A DNA stretch of 64,000 bases from Nitrospina sp. (GTDB taxonomy: Bacteria; Nitrospinota; Nitrospinia; Nitrospinales; VA-1): positions 50,879 to 114,878 of the forward strand of contig JABHBK010000024.1 of assembly GCA_018673915.1 (NCBI GenBank). Direction: 5' to 3'. Numbering within the stretch: the first letter of the stretch is position 1; each line of letters begins with the position of its first letter. A program made the position numbers and the translations under genes. Below are positions 27,791 through 36,041 of this stretch, one piece after another. Below the pieces are notes generated by a model. That model was not told the DNA's origin and made no database searches. It saw only the letters and a list, made by a program, of their open reading frames with translations.

Positions 27791-28447
27791 TTGAATCTTC
27801 TGCATAAAATTTTAACTTTGTTTACCCTGCTAATTCTGCCAGGAACCCTCTTTGCGGAGTCTTCTGAACAACAGGCACTAGATGCTATCCAACAGCAGTA
27901 TGAAACAGTTTCAACTTTTGAGGCTGATTTCACCCAAAGGTCTTACGTTAAAATGATGAACCAGACCCAAAGCGTCCAAGGTAAAGTTAAAATCAAGAAG
28001 CCTGGAAAAATGAAATGGGTCTATGGTGCTCCAGACACGCAAATTTTAATCAGTGATGGAAAAAACCTTTGGCTATATGTTCCTGAAGAAGAGCAAGCCA
28101 CTAAAGTACCAGTAGAAAGCATTTACTCCTCCAACACACCCGCTCTTTTCCTTGCAGGAAAAGGAAAGCTTACCCAGTCCTTTAACGTAGAAAGTGTGAG
28201 CGAGGAAAACCAGAATATTCTTGTTACGCTTGTCCCAAAGAGTGAGGAACAGGGCCTGGCAAGACTGATCCTTCAAGCTGATAAGAAAAACTACCAAATT
28301 ACAGGATCGACCGTGTATGATAAATTAGGAAACAAAACAGAGATCCAGTTCAAACGAGCTCGGATTAATCGGGAAATTCCCGAAGAACAATTCCAACTCA
28401 AGACTCCACCCGGAGTAGAGATTTTGGATTACACCCATACCCCTTAA
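27791..28447 (+). CDS. lolA: outer-membrane lipoprotein carrier protein LolA
   Basis: 218 residues, TTG start with AGAGGA 8 bases before it. A signal peptide (cleavage near LFAES) is followed by the LolA fold: YETVSTFEADFTQ, GKVKIKKPGKMKWVY, DGKNLWLYVPEEEQ and a LaolA-type C-terminus with QFKRARINREIPEEQF. LolA carries lipoproteins from the inner-membrane LolCDE complex to the outer membrane through the periplasm. It lies directly before rseP. Confidence 0.9.
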   Translation: MNLLHKILTLFTLLILPGTLFAESSEQQALDAIQQQYETVSTFEADFTQRSYVKMMNQTQSVQGKVKIKKPGKMKWVYGAPDTQILISDGKNLWLYVPEEEQATKVPVESIYSSNTPALFLAGKGKLTQSFNVESVSEENQNILVTLVPKSEEQGLARLILQADKKNYQITGSTVYDKLGNKTEIQFKRARINREIPEEQFQLKTPPGVEILDYTHTP

Positions 28448-28452
28448 ATCTA

Positions 28453-29823
28453 ATGTTTGAACTTTCAATATTTTCTCTAGATACAATCCTCAATTTTGGG
28501 ATCAAAATGTTGGCTTTTCTAGCGGGCCTGGCGGCTCTCATTTTCGTCCACGAACTCGGGCATTTTCTCGTTGCACGGAAAGTGGGCGTTGTCGTAGAAA
28601 AGTTTTCTCTCGGTTTCGGTCCTAAGATTTTGAGTTTCACACGTGGAGGCACCGAATACCTGCTCTCATGGATTCCTCTTGGCGGTTACGTAAAAATGAA
28701 AGGGGAAGAGGTCGGGGAAGAGATCGCCGATGAAAAGGGATCATTTTCTGCCGCTCCGGTGATGCACCGCCTTGCCATTGCGTTTGCAGGTCCGTTATTT
28801 AATATTCTCTTTGCCATTGCAATTTATTATTGTGTCTTTTTGGTTGGGGTTCCGGCACTTTCTCCTGTTGTGGGCGTTGTTAAGGAAGAATCTCCTGCTC
28901 TGGCGGCAGGGCTTCAGATGGGCGATCGTATTTTGGCAATCGGCGACAAAAAAATACTTTATTGGGAACAACTTCAAACAATCGTCCATAAATCCCCAGG
29001 CCGCTCCCTGGACTTCCAGGTAGAAAGAAGTTCCGGAAATACTGTCAATGTCGCTGTCACCCCAGTCGCTGAACAAATCACTGATCTTTTCGGTGAAAAA
29101 GAAAGCGTAGGACTGATCGGGATCACTCCCTTAGTGCGAAACATCATTTATGTTAAAGAAGGCACTCCTGCTGACGTTGCAGGGATTCAGGAAGGTGACA
29201 TCCTGCTATCAGTAGATGACACGACTATTTTTGGTTGGGGGGATCTGAAAAAAGCCGCCATAGACAAGCCCGGCGAAGCATTGGCATTCAGAGTCCTCAG
29301 AGATGGAATAGAAATCGTAACGACATTAACTCCAGAAGCCAAAATCGTTAAGGACATTAAAGGCAAAAGCACAAAAGTCGGCTTGCTCGGCATCGGCATG
29401 GCTGGAGAAATGGTAACGGAAAGATATGGCATCTTCGGAGCCTTCAAAAGAGCCTGCACCGAAACAGGCCGGCTGATATATTTGATCGCCGTAAGCATAA
29501 AAAAAATGGTTTCAGGTTCCATCCCCGCTGACTCCATCGGAGGGCCCATCCTGATTTTCCAGATTTATGGTGAACAGGCAGAGCAAGGCTTCAGTGAGCT
29601 TATTCGCCTGACCGCATTATTAAGCATTAATCTGGGCTTGCTCAACCTTCTGCCAATTCCGGTTCTTGATGGGGGTCATATTTTCTTTTTCCTGATAGAG
29701 ATTCTTAAGGGAAAACCTATTAGCGAAAGGAACCGGGAACGGGCACAACAGGTGGGCCTATTTATGTTGCTCAGCCTCATGGTGTTCGCGTTTTACAATG
29801 ACATTATGCGAATCATTACCTGA
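28453..29823 (+). CDS. rseP: RIP metalloprotease RseP (site-2 protease)
   Basis: 456 residues. The first membrane helix carries the zinc motif HELGH (FVHELGHFLVARKVGV); the third ligand is in LPIPVLDGGHIFFFL near the C-terminus. Two PDZ domains sit between helices (SPALAAGLQMGDRILAIG and GTPADVAGIQEGDILLS). RseP cuts anti-sigma factors or remnant signal peptides within the membrane. Length agrees with the E. coli enzyme (450). It is 5 bases after lolA and 20 bases before a small unknown gene. Confidence 0.94.
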   Translation: MFELSIFSLDTILNFGIKMLAFLAGLAALIFVHELGHFLVARKVGVVVEKFSLGFGPKILSFTRGGTEYLLSWIPLGGYVKMKGEEVGEEIADEKGSFSAAPVMHRLAIAFAGPLFNILFAIAIYYCVFLVGVPALSPVVGVVKEESPALAAGLQMGDRILAIGDKKILYWEQLQTIVHKSPGRSLDFQVERSSGNTVNVAVTPVAEQITDLFGEKESVGLIGITPLVRNIIYVKEGTPADVAGIQEGDILLSVDDTTIFGWGDLKKAAIDKPGEALAFRVLRDGIEIVTTLTPEAKIVKDIKGKSTKVGLLGIGMAGEMVTERYGIFGAFKRACTETGRLIYLIAVSIKKMVSGSIPADSIGGPILIFQIYGEQAEQGFSELIRLTALLSINLGLLNLLPIPVLDGGHIFFFLIEILKGKPISERNRERAQQVGLFMLLSLMVFAFYNDIMRIIT

Positions 29824-29843
29824 ACCCTGAAAAACTTCTACCC

Positions 29844-30125
29844 ATGCAAAACATTGAGAGCCGAATAAAGGATCTCAAAGACGCCGCCGAGAAATTATCC
29901 ATAAAAATCGAAGTCGCTAATCTCAATGATCAGGAGTTTTCTATACAAAGCGGCTACTGCAAACTCAATGGTGAGGACCTTATAATTTTGGATAAAAACC
30001 TCCCCAACGAAGAACACATGGCGGTTATTTTTAATACACTTAAAAAGTTTAATTTGGACAACATCTATGTCGCTGACTGGATTCGAGAAAAAATGGAAAC
30101 CAACAAATCCACTGGAACAGAATAA
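29844..30125 (+). CDS. small conserved-looking protein, unknown
   Basis: 93 residues, soluble, with an N-terminal helix (IESRIKDLKDAAEKLSIKI) then a beta-rich centre (SGYCKLNGEDLIILDKNLP) and a helical end (EHMAVIFNTLKKFNLDNIYV). The SGYCKLNG... region resembles short uncharacterised proteins of other Gram-negative phyla, but I cannot name a family. Its stop codon shares one base with the ATG of the PepM fusion, so translational coupling with that gene is likely. Confidence 0.7.
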   Translation: MQNIESRIKDLKDAAEKLSIKIEVANLNDQEFSIQSGYCKLNGEDLIILDKNLPNEEHMAVIFNTLKKFNLDNIYVADWIREKMETNKSTGTE

Positions 30126-31858
30126 TGACGCTTCTTAATAATATTCTTCCAGAACAACGCCGAGGAAAACTCAAAGCCCTTTTGGAAACGGGAAAAACTG
30201 TTCGGGTGCTTGAAGCCCATAATGGATTGAGCGGCATCATAGCCAATACGGTTGAAGTCATTGGAGAATCGGAGGGTCAGAGTGTAGCCCGACAGTTTGA
30301 TGCTATCTGGGAAAGCAGTCTTACGGACTCGGCCTCGAAAGGTCACCCCGATATCGAAGTCGTCACCTTTGACTCTCGGCTCCACACCATCAACGAAATC
30401 CTGGCTGTGACCGACAAGCCCATGATCGTTGACGGCGATACCGGAGGAGATGCCAATACATTTGAATACACCGTCTCCAAGCTTGAGCGAGCCGGGGTAT
30501 CGGCTGTGATCATAGAAGATAAAGTTTTTCCTAAACGCAACAGCCTGGAGGCCGGCGTCCAACAGAACTTGCAGGAACCAGAGGTTTTCGCACAGAAAAT
30601 CCGGCGAGGGAAAAGCGTTCAGAAAAGTAGCGAGTTTATGATTATCGCTCGCATTGAAAGCCTGATAGCCGGAAAATCCATGGAAGACGCGCTAAACAGG
30701 GCCACACAATATCTCCAAGCTGGAGTTGATGGAATCATGATCCACTCCAAATCCAAAAACCCAGATGAGATTCTAGAGTTTGCCCAAAAATATCAGATTA
30801 TTTTGAAGGACCTCAAACTGAAAAAAATACTGGTTTGTGTACCCACCACATACAACAAGATCACAGAAGACGAATTGAGTGCCGCTGGATTCGACATCAT
30901 CATTTATGCCAACCACCTTTTACGCAGTGCTTATTTGGCAATGATGGAAACAGCAAAGACCCTCCTCCGCAACCAAAGATCGCTGGAGGCGGACCCCTTA
31001 TGCACCCCCGTTCGGGAGATTTTCAAAACCGTAGGTTTTTTAGAGGTCAAGGAGAAGGACCAGCAGGATGAACAAAGCACCAATATTCCCGTAATCATTC
31101 CTGCCGCCGGAGAAGATACGATCTTCAAGGAAATTTTGGACGGAAAACCCAAAGCAATGCTGGAAATTTGCGGCAAGACCCTTCTCGACCACCAAATTCA
31201 AACCCTCAACAATGCCAACCTTGCCGACATCACTCTAATCTCGGGCTATGGCAAGGAAAAACTGCATGCAGAGGGAGTTAACATTATGGAAAATCCCGAT
31301 TATAAGAAAGGGTCCATGCTCAATTCCCTGCTGATCGCAAAAGAAAAAATGGTCAATGGGTTTATCATGCTTTATTCAGACATTCTTATGGAAGACCATA
31401 TCCTCAGCAAACTCATGGAATGCAAAGAAGATATTATTCTGGTTGCTGACAATTCAACCCAATACCACTTGCCAGAGGAAGGAAATTTTCTCGATTACAT
31501 TATTAGCAAAAGCCAACATAAGCCCGAACGCAGGGAAATACGCTTCATCAGTGAAAATATAGTAGCCAATATTGGTAACAAGATAAATCCGGAAACCGCG
31601 ACCCACGAGTTCATCGGTCTTGCCCGGTTCAGCAAAACCGGAGCTGAGCAATTCCTCGAAACCTATAACGATGTCATCAGTAATTTTGCTGGACCGTTTC
31701 AGGAGTCCAAGGATATTTCCAGCCTAACTTTCACTGACCTCGTCCAGGAAATGATTGACCGGGGTTTCGCAATACATTTTATGGAGATTCATAAAGGCTG
31801 GCTGGAAATCCACAATACCGATCATATTGCCCTTGCTCAAAAATCCTTTAGCGCATAA
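30125..31858 (+). CDS. phosphoenolpyruvate mutase / nucleotidyltransferase fusion
   Basis: 577 residues. Residues about 10-300 form an isocitrate-lyase-superfamily barrel with the PEP mutase signature EDKVFPKRNS (131-140), DGDTGGD at 103-109 and SLTDS at 65-69. Residues about 321-577 form a sugar-phosphate-type nucleotidyltransferase (IPVIIPAAGE, KPKAMLEICGKTLLDHQI, LYSDILM). PepM makes phosphonopyruvate, the start of phosphonate biosynthesis; the second domain resembles CTP:phosphonate or phosphocholine cytidylyltransferases such as PntC. Together they suggest a phosphonate head group for a lipid or glycan. Phosphonopyruvate decarboxylase and AEP transaminase genes are not in the window. Confidence 0.87.
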   Translation: MTLLNNILPEQRRGKLKALLETGKTVRVLEAHNGLSGIIANTVEVIGESEGQSVARQFDAIWESSLTDSASKGHPDIEVVTFDSRLHTINEILAVTDKPMIVDGDTGGDANTFEYTVSKLERAGVSAVIIEDKVFPKRNSLEAGVQQNLQEPEVFAQKIRRGKSVQKSSEFMIIARIESLIAGKSMEDALNRATQYLQAGVDGIMIHSKSKNPDEILEFAQKYQIILKDLKLKKILVCVPTTYNKITEDELSAAGFDIIIYANHLLRSAYLAMMETAKTLLRNQRSLEADPLCTPVREIFKTVGFLEVKEKDQQDEQSTNIPVIIPAAGEDTIFKEILDGKPKAMLEICGKTLLDHQIQTLNNANLADITLISGYGKEKLHAEGVNIMENPDYKKGSMLNSLLIAKEKMVNGFIMLYSDILMEDHILSKLMECKEDIILVADNSTQYHLPEEGNFLDYIISKSQHKPERREIRFISENIVANIGNKINPETATHEFIGLARFSKTGAEQFLETYNDVISNFAGPFQESKDISSLTFTDLVQEMIDRGFAIHFMEIHKGWLEIHNTDHIALAQKSFSA

Positions 31859-31902
31859 AATCTCCCTTCCTCTTTACCAGCATTAACTGGAACTATCGAC
31901 GC

Positions 31903-33612
31903 ATGCATTATTCAAAACTTTTCATTCCTACATTAAAAGAATCTCCCGCTGATGCAGAAGTCATCAGCCACAAACTCATGGTACGCGCTGGGATGATTCG
32001 TCAGCTCGCTTCTGGAATTTACTCTATTCTTCCGTTGGGACTCCGGGTTTTAAGAAAGGTCGAGCAAATCATCCGTGAGGAGATTGATCAAATCGGCGGA
32101 CAGGAAGTTTTTCTACCCAGCATCCAACCTGCAGAATTGTGGGAGGAAAGCAAACGGTGGGATTTTTATGGCAAGGAATTATTGCGCATTAAAGACCGGC
32201 ACAACCGGGAGTTCTGTTATGGCCCGACCCATGAAGAAGTCATAACCGATATAGTTAGAAAGGAAATCAAGTCCTATAAAAAACTCCCCATTCTGCTATA
32301 CCAGATTCAGACCAAATTCCGTGATGAAGTTCGTCCTCGGTTCGGTATTATGCGTGGGCGCGAGTTCATGATGAAGGATGCTTACAGTTTTCACACTGAT
32401 GAAACAGACACCCAGAACACCTACCACCAAATGGCACAAGCCTATACCAATATTTTCAAAAGGTGCGGTCTGGAATTCAAGCAGGTCCAGGCTGACTCGG
32501 GAACAATTGGAGGAAGCTTTTCGCACGAGTTTGCAGTGCTCGCGGATTCTGGAGAAGATGAAATTGGTTTCTGCGAAGCATGTGGTTATGCTTCTAATTT
32601 GGAACTTGCTGAATCCAAGCCACCTTCGCCCACCGCACCTCTCTCTTCACCGCAATCCTTGAAAGAAGTAGAAACTCCTGGAAAAAAATCTGTGCAGGAA
32701 GTGGCTGAATTCCTGAACCTTCCTGCCCGGCAAATCGTCAAAACTATTCTTTTTGAAAATGAGAACGGGCTGGTCGCGGGACTGGTACGCGGTGATCATG
32801 AAATCAATCCCATCAAAATGAAAAACCTTATTGGTTGCGAATGGCTACAACCAGCGGGGGAGGAAGCCATGTCCAAACATCCCGGATTGCATTGTGGATA
32901 TGTCGGACCTGTAGGCTTGGATCTTCCCGTATACGCAGACCACGAAATTACGGCACTGCATGATTTTGTGACGGGAGCCAACAAACCTTCCATGCATTTC
33001 ACCGGGGTTCAGGTTGAACGGGATCTGAAAATCGAAAAAGTTTGGGACATCAGAACAGTTCATGCTAATGACCCCTGCCCACGTTGCGAGAATGGAAAAT
33101 ATCAGATTAAGCGCGGGATTGAGGTAGGCCATATTTTCATTCTTGGCACAAAATATTCATCCGCTATGAAAGCCGTTTTTCTCGACCAGCAAGGTAAGGA
33201 AAACGCAATGGTTATGGGTTGTTATGGAATCGGGGTCGGGCGCACTGCTGCGGCTGCCATTGAGCAAAATCATGATGAAAAAGGAATTGTATGGCCTCGG
33301 AACCTGGCTCCCTTTCAAGTTATTATTATTCCGGTTAACTACTCCAATAGTGACTTGAAAAATGTCTGCGACAACATATATGACAAGCTCCTGGAAATGG
33401 GTATCGAAACCCTTCTTGATGACCGAGCAGATCGATTGGGTGGTAAATTGAAGGATGCCGACCTTATAGGAATCCCCCTGCAAATCATTATCGGCCCCAA
33501 AAACCTTGCAGCCGGACAAGTTGAAATCAAGGTTCGCAAAACCAATGAGTCGGAGTTGCGCCAATACCCTCAGGTGATTGAAGATATCCCCAGCATTTTA
33601 AAGGACTTATAG
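31903..33612 (+). CDS. proS: prolyl-tRNA synthetase (bacterial type)
   Basis: 569 residues, matching the bacterial ProS architecture: class II motif 1 in GLRVLRKVEQIIREE, motif 2 (FRDEVRPRFGIMRGREF), an inserted Ybak-like editing domain (about 230-380), motif 3 in GCYGIGVGRTAAAAIEQ, and a C-terminal anticodon-binding domain (FQVIIIPVNYSN onward). The editing domain should clear Ala-tRNAPro. It ends the purN-to-proS run; a terminator follows at 33706. Confidence 0.95.
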   Translation: MHYSKLFIPTLKESPADAEVISHKLMVRAGMIRQLASGIYSILPLGLRVLRKVEQIIREEIDQIGGQEVFLPSIQPAELWEESKRWDFYGKELLRIKDRHNREFCYGPTHEEVITDIVRKEIKSYKKLPILLYQIQTKFRDEVRPRFGIMRGREFMMKDAYSFHTDETDTQNTYHQMAQAYTNIFKRCGLEFKQVQADSGTIGGSFSHEFAVLADSGEDEIGFCEACGYASNLELAESKPPSPTAPLSSPQSLKEVETPGKKSVQEVAEFLNLPARQIVKTILFENENGLVAGLVRGDHEINPIKMKNLIGCEWLQPAGEEAMSKHPGLHCGYVGPVGLDLPVYADHEITALHDFVTGANKPSMHFTGVQVERDLKIEKVWDIRTVHANDPCPRCENGKYQIKRGIEVGHIFILGTKYSSAMKAVFLDQQGKENAMVMGCYGIGVGRTAAAAIEQNHDEKGIVWPRNLAPFQVIIIPVNYSNSDLKNVCDNIYDKLLEMGIETLLDDRADRLGGKLKDADLIGIPLQIIIGPKNLAAGQVEIKVRKTNESELRQYPQVIEDIPSILKDL

Positions 33613-33705
33613 AAAAGCACATCGTCCCAGGAGTTCCCCAGTTTTCCCTTGAAATCAGACCTCAAGTTCTTGTACAATTTCGAGGACATATACGGGTCCT
33701 GCATC

Positions 33706-33731
33706 GCGGGCTTTGAGCCCGCTTTTTTTTT
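33706..33731 (+). terminator. rho-independent terminator after proS
   Basis: GCGGGCT-TTG-AGCCCGC followed by a long T-run. It separates proS from the rimP-nusA-infB operon. A second hairpin with no proper U-tract (AGGCCG/CGGCCT, 33762-33779) lies downstream in the rimP leader. Confidence 0.85.
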
Positions 33732-33839
33732 ACTTTTTTCAGGGAACATTCTTGAAAATAGGCCGTTTTTGCGGCCTTAGTTCTTCCTCACCCGAGGGAT
33801 GCTAAGGCTCACAGGCCCCTATTTGTATAAGAGGTTTAA

Positions 33840-34301
33840 ATGGCAAAAGTCCCTATTGCCCAATTGGTTACAAATTTAATCGAACCCGTTTTAGTAGCAG
33901 AGGGACTGGAACTGGTTGATGTTGAATATAAAAAAGAGGGGAAGAACTGGGTCCTAAGGATCTATATTGACAAGGAAAAAGGTGTCACGGTTGAGGACTG
34001 CCAAAATATAAGCCGCCTAACAGGCGATCTCATTGAAGTAGAAGAAACCATCAAAACTCCTTTTAACCTGGAAGTTTCATCTCCCGGACTTGATCGATCT
34101 CTTAAAAGGGAAAAGGATTTTTTAAAGTTTAAAGGAAAACGAATCCGCCTTCACAGCCTTTCCCCAATTGATAGCAGAAGAAAGTTTACAGGCATCCTGG
34201 CTGACTTCAAGGATCAAACCATATTTATGGATTTGGACGGGAAGCCTTTTGAAATTCTCTTGAGCCAAGTGGATAAAGCAAACTTAGTAATTGAAATTTA
34301 G
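33840..34301 (+). CDS. rimP: ribosome maturation factor RimP
   Basis: 153 residues. EPVLVAEGLELVDVEYKKEG and LRIYIDKEKGVTVEDCQNIS, then FNLEVSSPGLDRSL, are the RimP N-domain signatures; an SH3-like C-terminal domain follows. It supports 30S subunit maturation. AAGAGGTTTAA precedes the ATG. It is the first gene of the rimP-nusA-infB operon, a conserved order. Confidence 0.94.
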   Translation: MAKVPIAQLVTNLIEPVLVAEGLELVDVEYKKEGKNWVLRIYIDKEKGVTVEDCQNISRLTGDLIEVEETIKTPFNLEVSSPGLDRSLKREKDFLKFKGKRIRLHSLSPIDSRRKFTGILADFKDQTIFMDLDGKPFEILLSQVDKANLVIEI

Positions 34302-34311
34302 GTAAAGCACC

Positions 34312-35928
34312 ATGAGCATGGAAACAATCAGTATTTTGGAACAAATCAGCCGCGATAAAGGAATCGACAAGGAAACTCTAATCGATGCCTTGAAAGCTGC
34401 AGTGGAGGTGGCTGCTCGCAAAAGGTATCCAACCGCCAAGGAACTGCAAAGCGAATTCAATGAGTCCACTGGGGAAGTTGAAATTTACCTGGAAAAAACT
34501 GTGGTCGAAACCATCGAACTTCCAGATGAACAAATCAGTCTGCAAGATGCTTCGGCATTTTCCGAAGATGTCCAGATCGGCGATCAGGTTCTGGTCCAAC
34601 AAGTTTTGGAAAATTATGGTCGTACCGCGGCCCAGCTTGCCAAACAGGTGATCATACAAAAACTCCGCGAAGCAGAAATTGATCTGACTTACAACGATTA
34701 TATCGATAAAAAAGGCGAATTAATCAACGGAATGGTCCACAGGATGGAACATGGTGATCTTGTCGTTGACCTTGGAAAAGCCGAGGGTATTCTGCCGCGA
34801 CGTGAACAAGTTTTTCGTGAGAGTTTTAACCGTGGAGAACGGATCCGCGCTTATGTTCTGGATGTCCGTAAAACACCCAAGCATGCCTTGGTGATCCTTT
34901 CCCGCACCCATGTTGGATTGATCAAGCGTTTATTCGAGATGGAAGTTCCGGAAATCAGTGAAGGGATGGTAGAAATCATGGGAGTGGTTCGTGAACCCAA
35001 CGGTCGCACCAAAATTTCAGTGCGAACCAACGACCGGGAAATCGATGCTGTTGGTGCCTGTGTCGGTATGCGCGGTATGCGCGTACAATCCATTGTTCAA
35101 GAGCTACGTGGTGAAAAAATAGACATTGTCGAATTCTCTGAAGACCCGGAAACTTATATCAAAAATGCATTGAGTCCGGCCAAGGTTTCCAGAGTCGTTC
35201 TCAACCCAGATGAAAAGCAAATGACGATCATCGTAGCCGAAGACCAAATGTCTCTGGCTATTGGGAAAAAAGGTCAAAATGTGCGTCTGGCCGCCAAACT
35301 TGTCCGATGGAAAGTTGATATAAAAGGCCCCTCTGAATCTTTAGAATTGGGAGGTCAGAACCCATTTTTATCTGTCCAAAACACATCCACCGTAGATTTT
35401 CTGGAAGACGTGAAAAATGCTAAGGGATTAGGCGAGAAGGTCAGAGCCATCCTTTTCCAGGACAATCTTGTTACCTATGAAGAGGCGATTAAACGGGGAG
35501 CAAAAGGGTTTACCGAGTTGCCCGGTATTGGACCTAAGAAGGCCGAAGCCCTGGCACAATTAGTCGAGGACCATGTTAAGTCAATTCAAGTACAAGTTGA
35601 AGCCGCCAAACTAAAACAGGAATCTAAAGAAGAAGCAACCCCTGAAGCGATAGAACAGGACGAGCCCGTTACCCAATCCATAGAAAGCGAATCCGACGAG
35701 CCCGCTACAGAAGAAGAAGAAGAAGAAGAAGAAATTCCAGTACAAGAATTGGTAGGCGTGTCCCCTGAGATTCTGCAGACTCTTATCAATAATGGATTTG
35801 AAACTTTGGCCGAACTTTCTGTCACCCCGCTGGAAGAGCTACTAGCTATGGAAGGTGTTGATGAAGAGACGGGTCGATCCATTTTAGAGCAAGTCAAGCA
35901 ACGCCTGGAGAATCTTGAAAATGTCTAA
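34312..35928 (+). CDS. nusA: transcription termination/antitermination factor NusA
   Basis: 538 residues. N-terminal RNA polymerase-binding domain, S1 domain (ELINGMVHRMEHGDLVVDLG), KH1 with VGACVGMRGMRVQ and KH2 with LAIGKKGQNVRLAAKL. Two helix-hairpin-helix-like C-terminal units (ELPGIGPKKAEALAQ; MEGVDEETGRSILEQ) are joined by an acidic Glu-run linker (about 445-480). NusA modulates pausing, termination and antitermination. Coupled to rimP with a 10-base gap; the ylxR gene that often follows nusA is absent. Confidence 0.95.
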   Translation: MSMETISILEQISRDKGIDKETLIDALKAAVEVAARKRYPTAKELQSEFNESTGEVEIYLEKTVVETIELPDEQISLQDASAFSEDVQIGDQVLVQQVLENYGRTAAQLAKQVIIQKLREAEIDLTYNDYIDKKGELINGMVHRMEHGDLVVDLGKAEGILPRREQVFRESFNRGERIRAYVLDVRKTPKHALVILSRTHVGLIKRLFEMEVPEISEGMVEIMGVVREPNGRTKISVRTNDREIDAVGACVGMRGMRVQSIVQELRGEKIDIVEFSEDPETYIKNALSPAKVSRVVLNPDEKQMTIIVAEDQMSLAIGKKGQNVRLAAKLVRWKVDIKGPSESLELGGQNPFLSVQNTSTVDFLEDVKNAKGLGEKVRAILFQDNLVTYEEAIKRGAKGFTELPGIGPKKAEALAQLVEDHVKSIQVQVEAAKLKQESKEEATPEAIEQDEPVTQSIESESDEPATEEEEEEEEIPVQELVGVSPEILQTLINNGFETLAELSVTPLEELLAMEGVDEETGRSILEQVKQRLENLENV

Positions 35929-36041
35929 AATTAAAACCCAGTCGGTCTTGTTCTATCTAGAAACTTTACCCAAACCCGTGAACGCTTTATTGAGTCCGGG
36001 TCTTAAGAAAATCGTGTTGTTGTCCCATAACAGGAGGAAAT

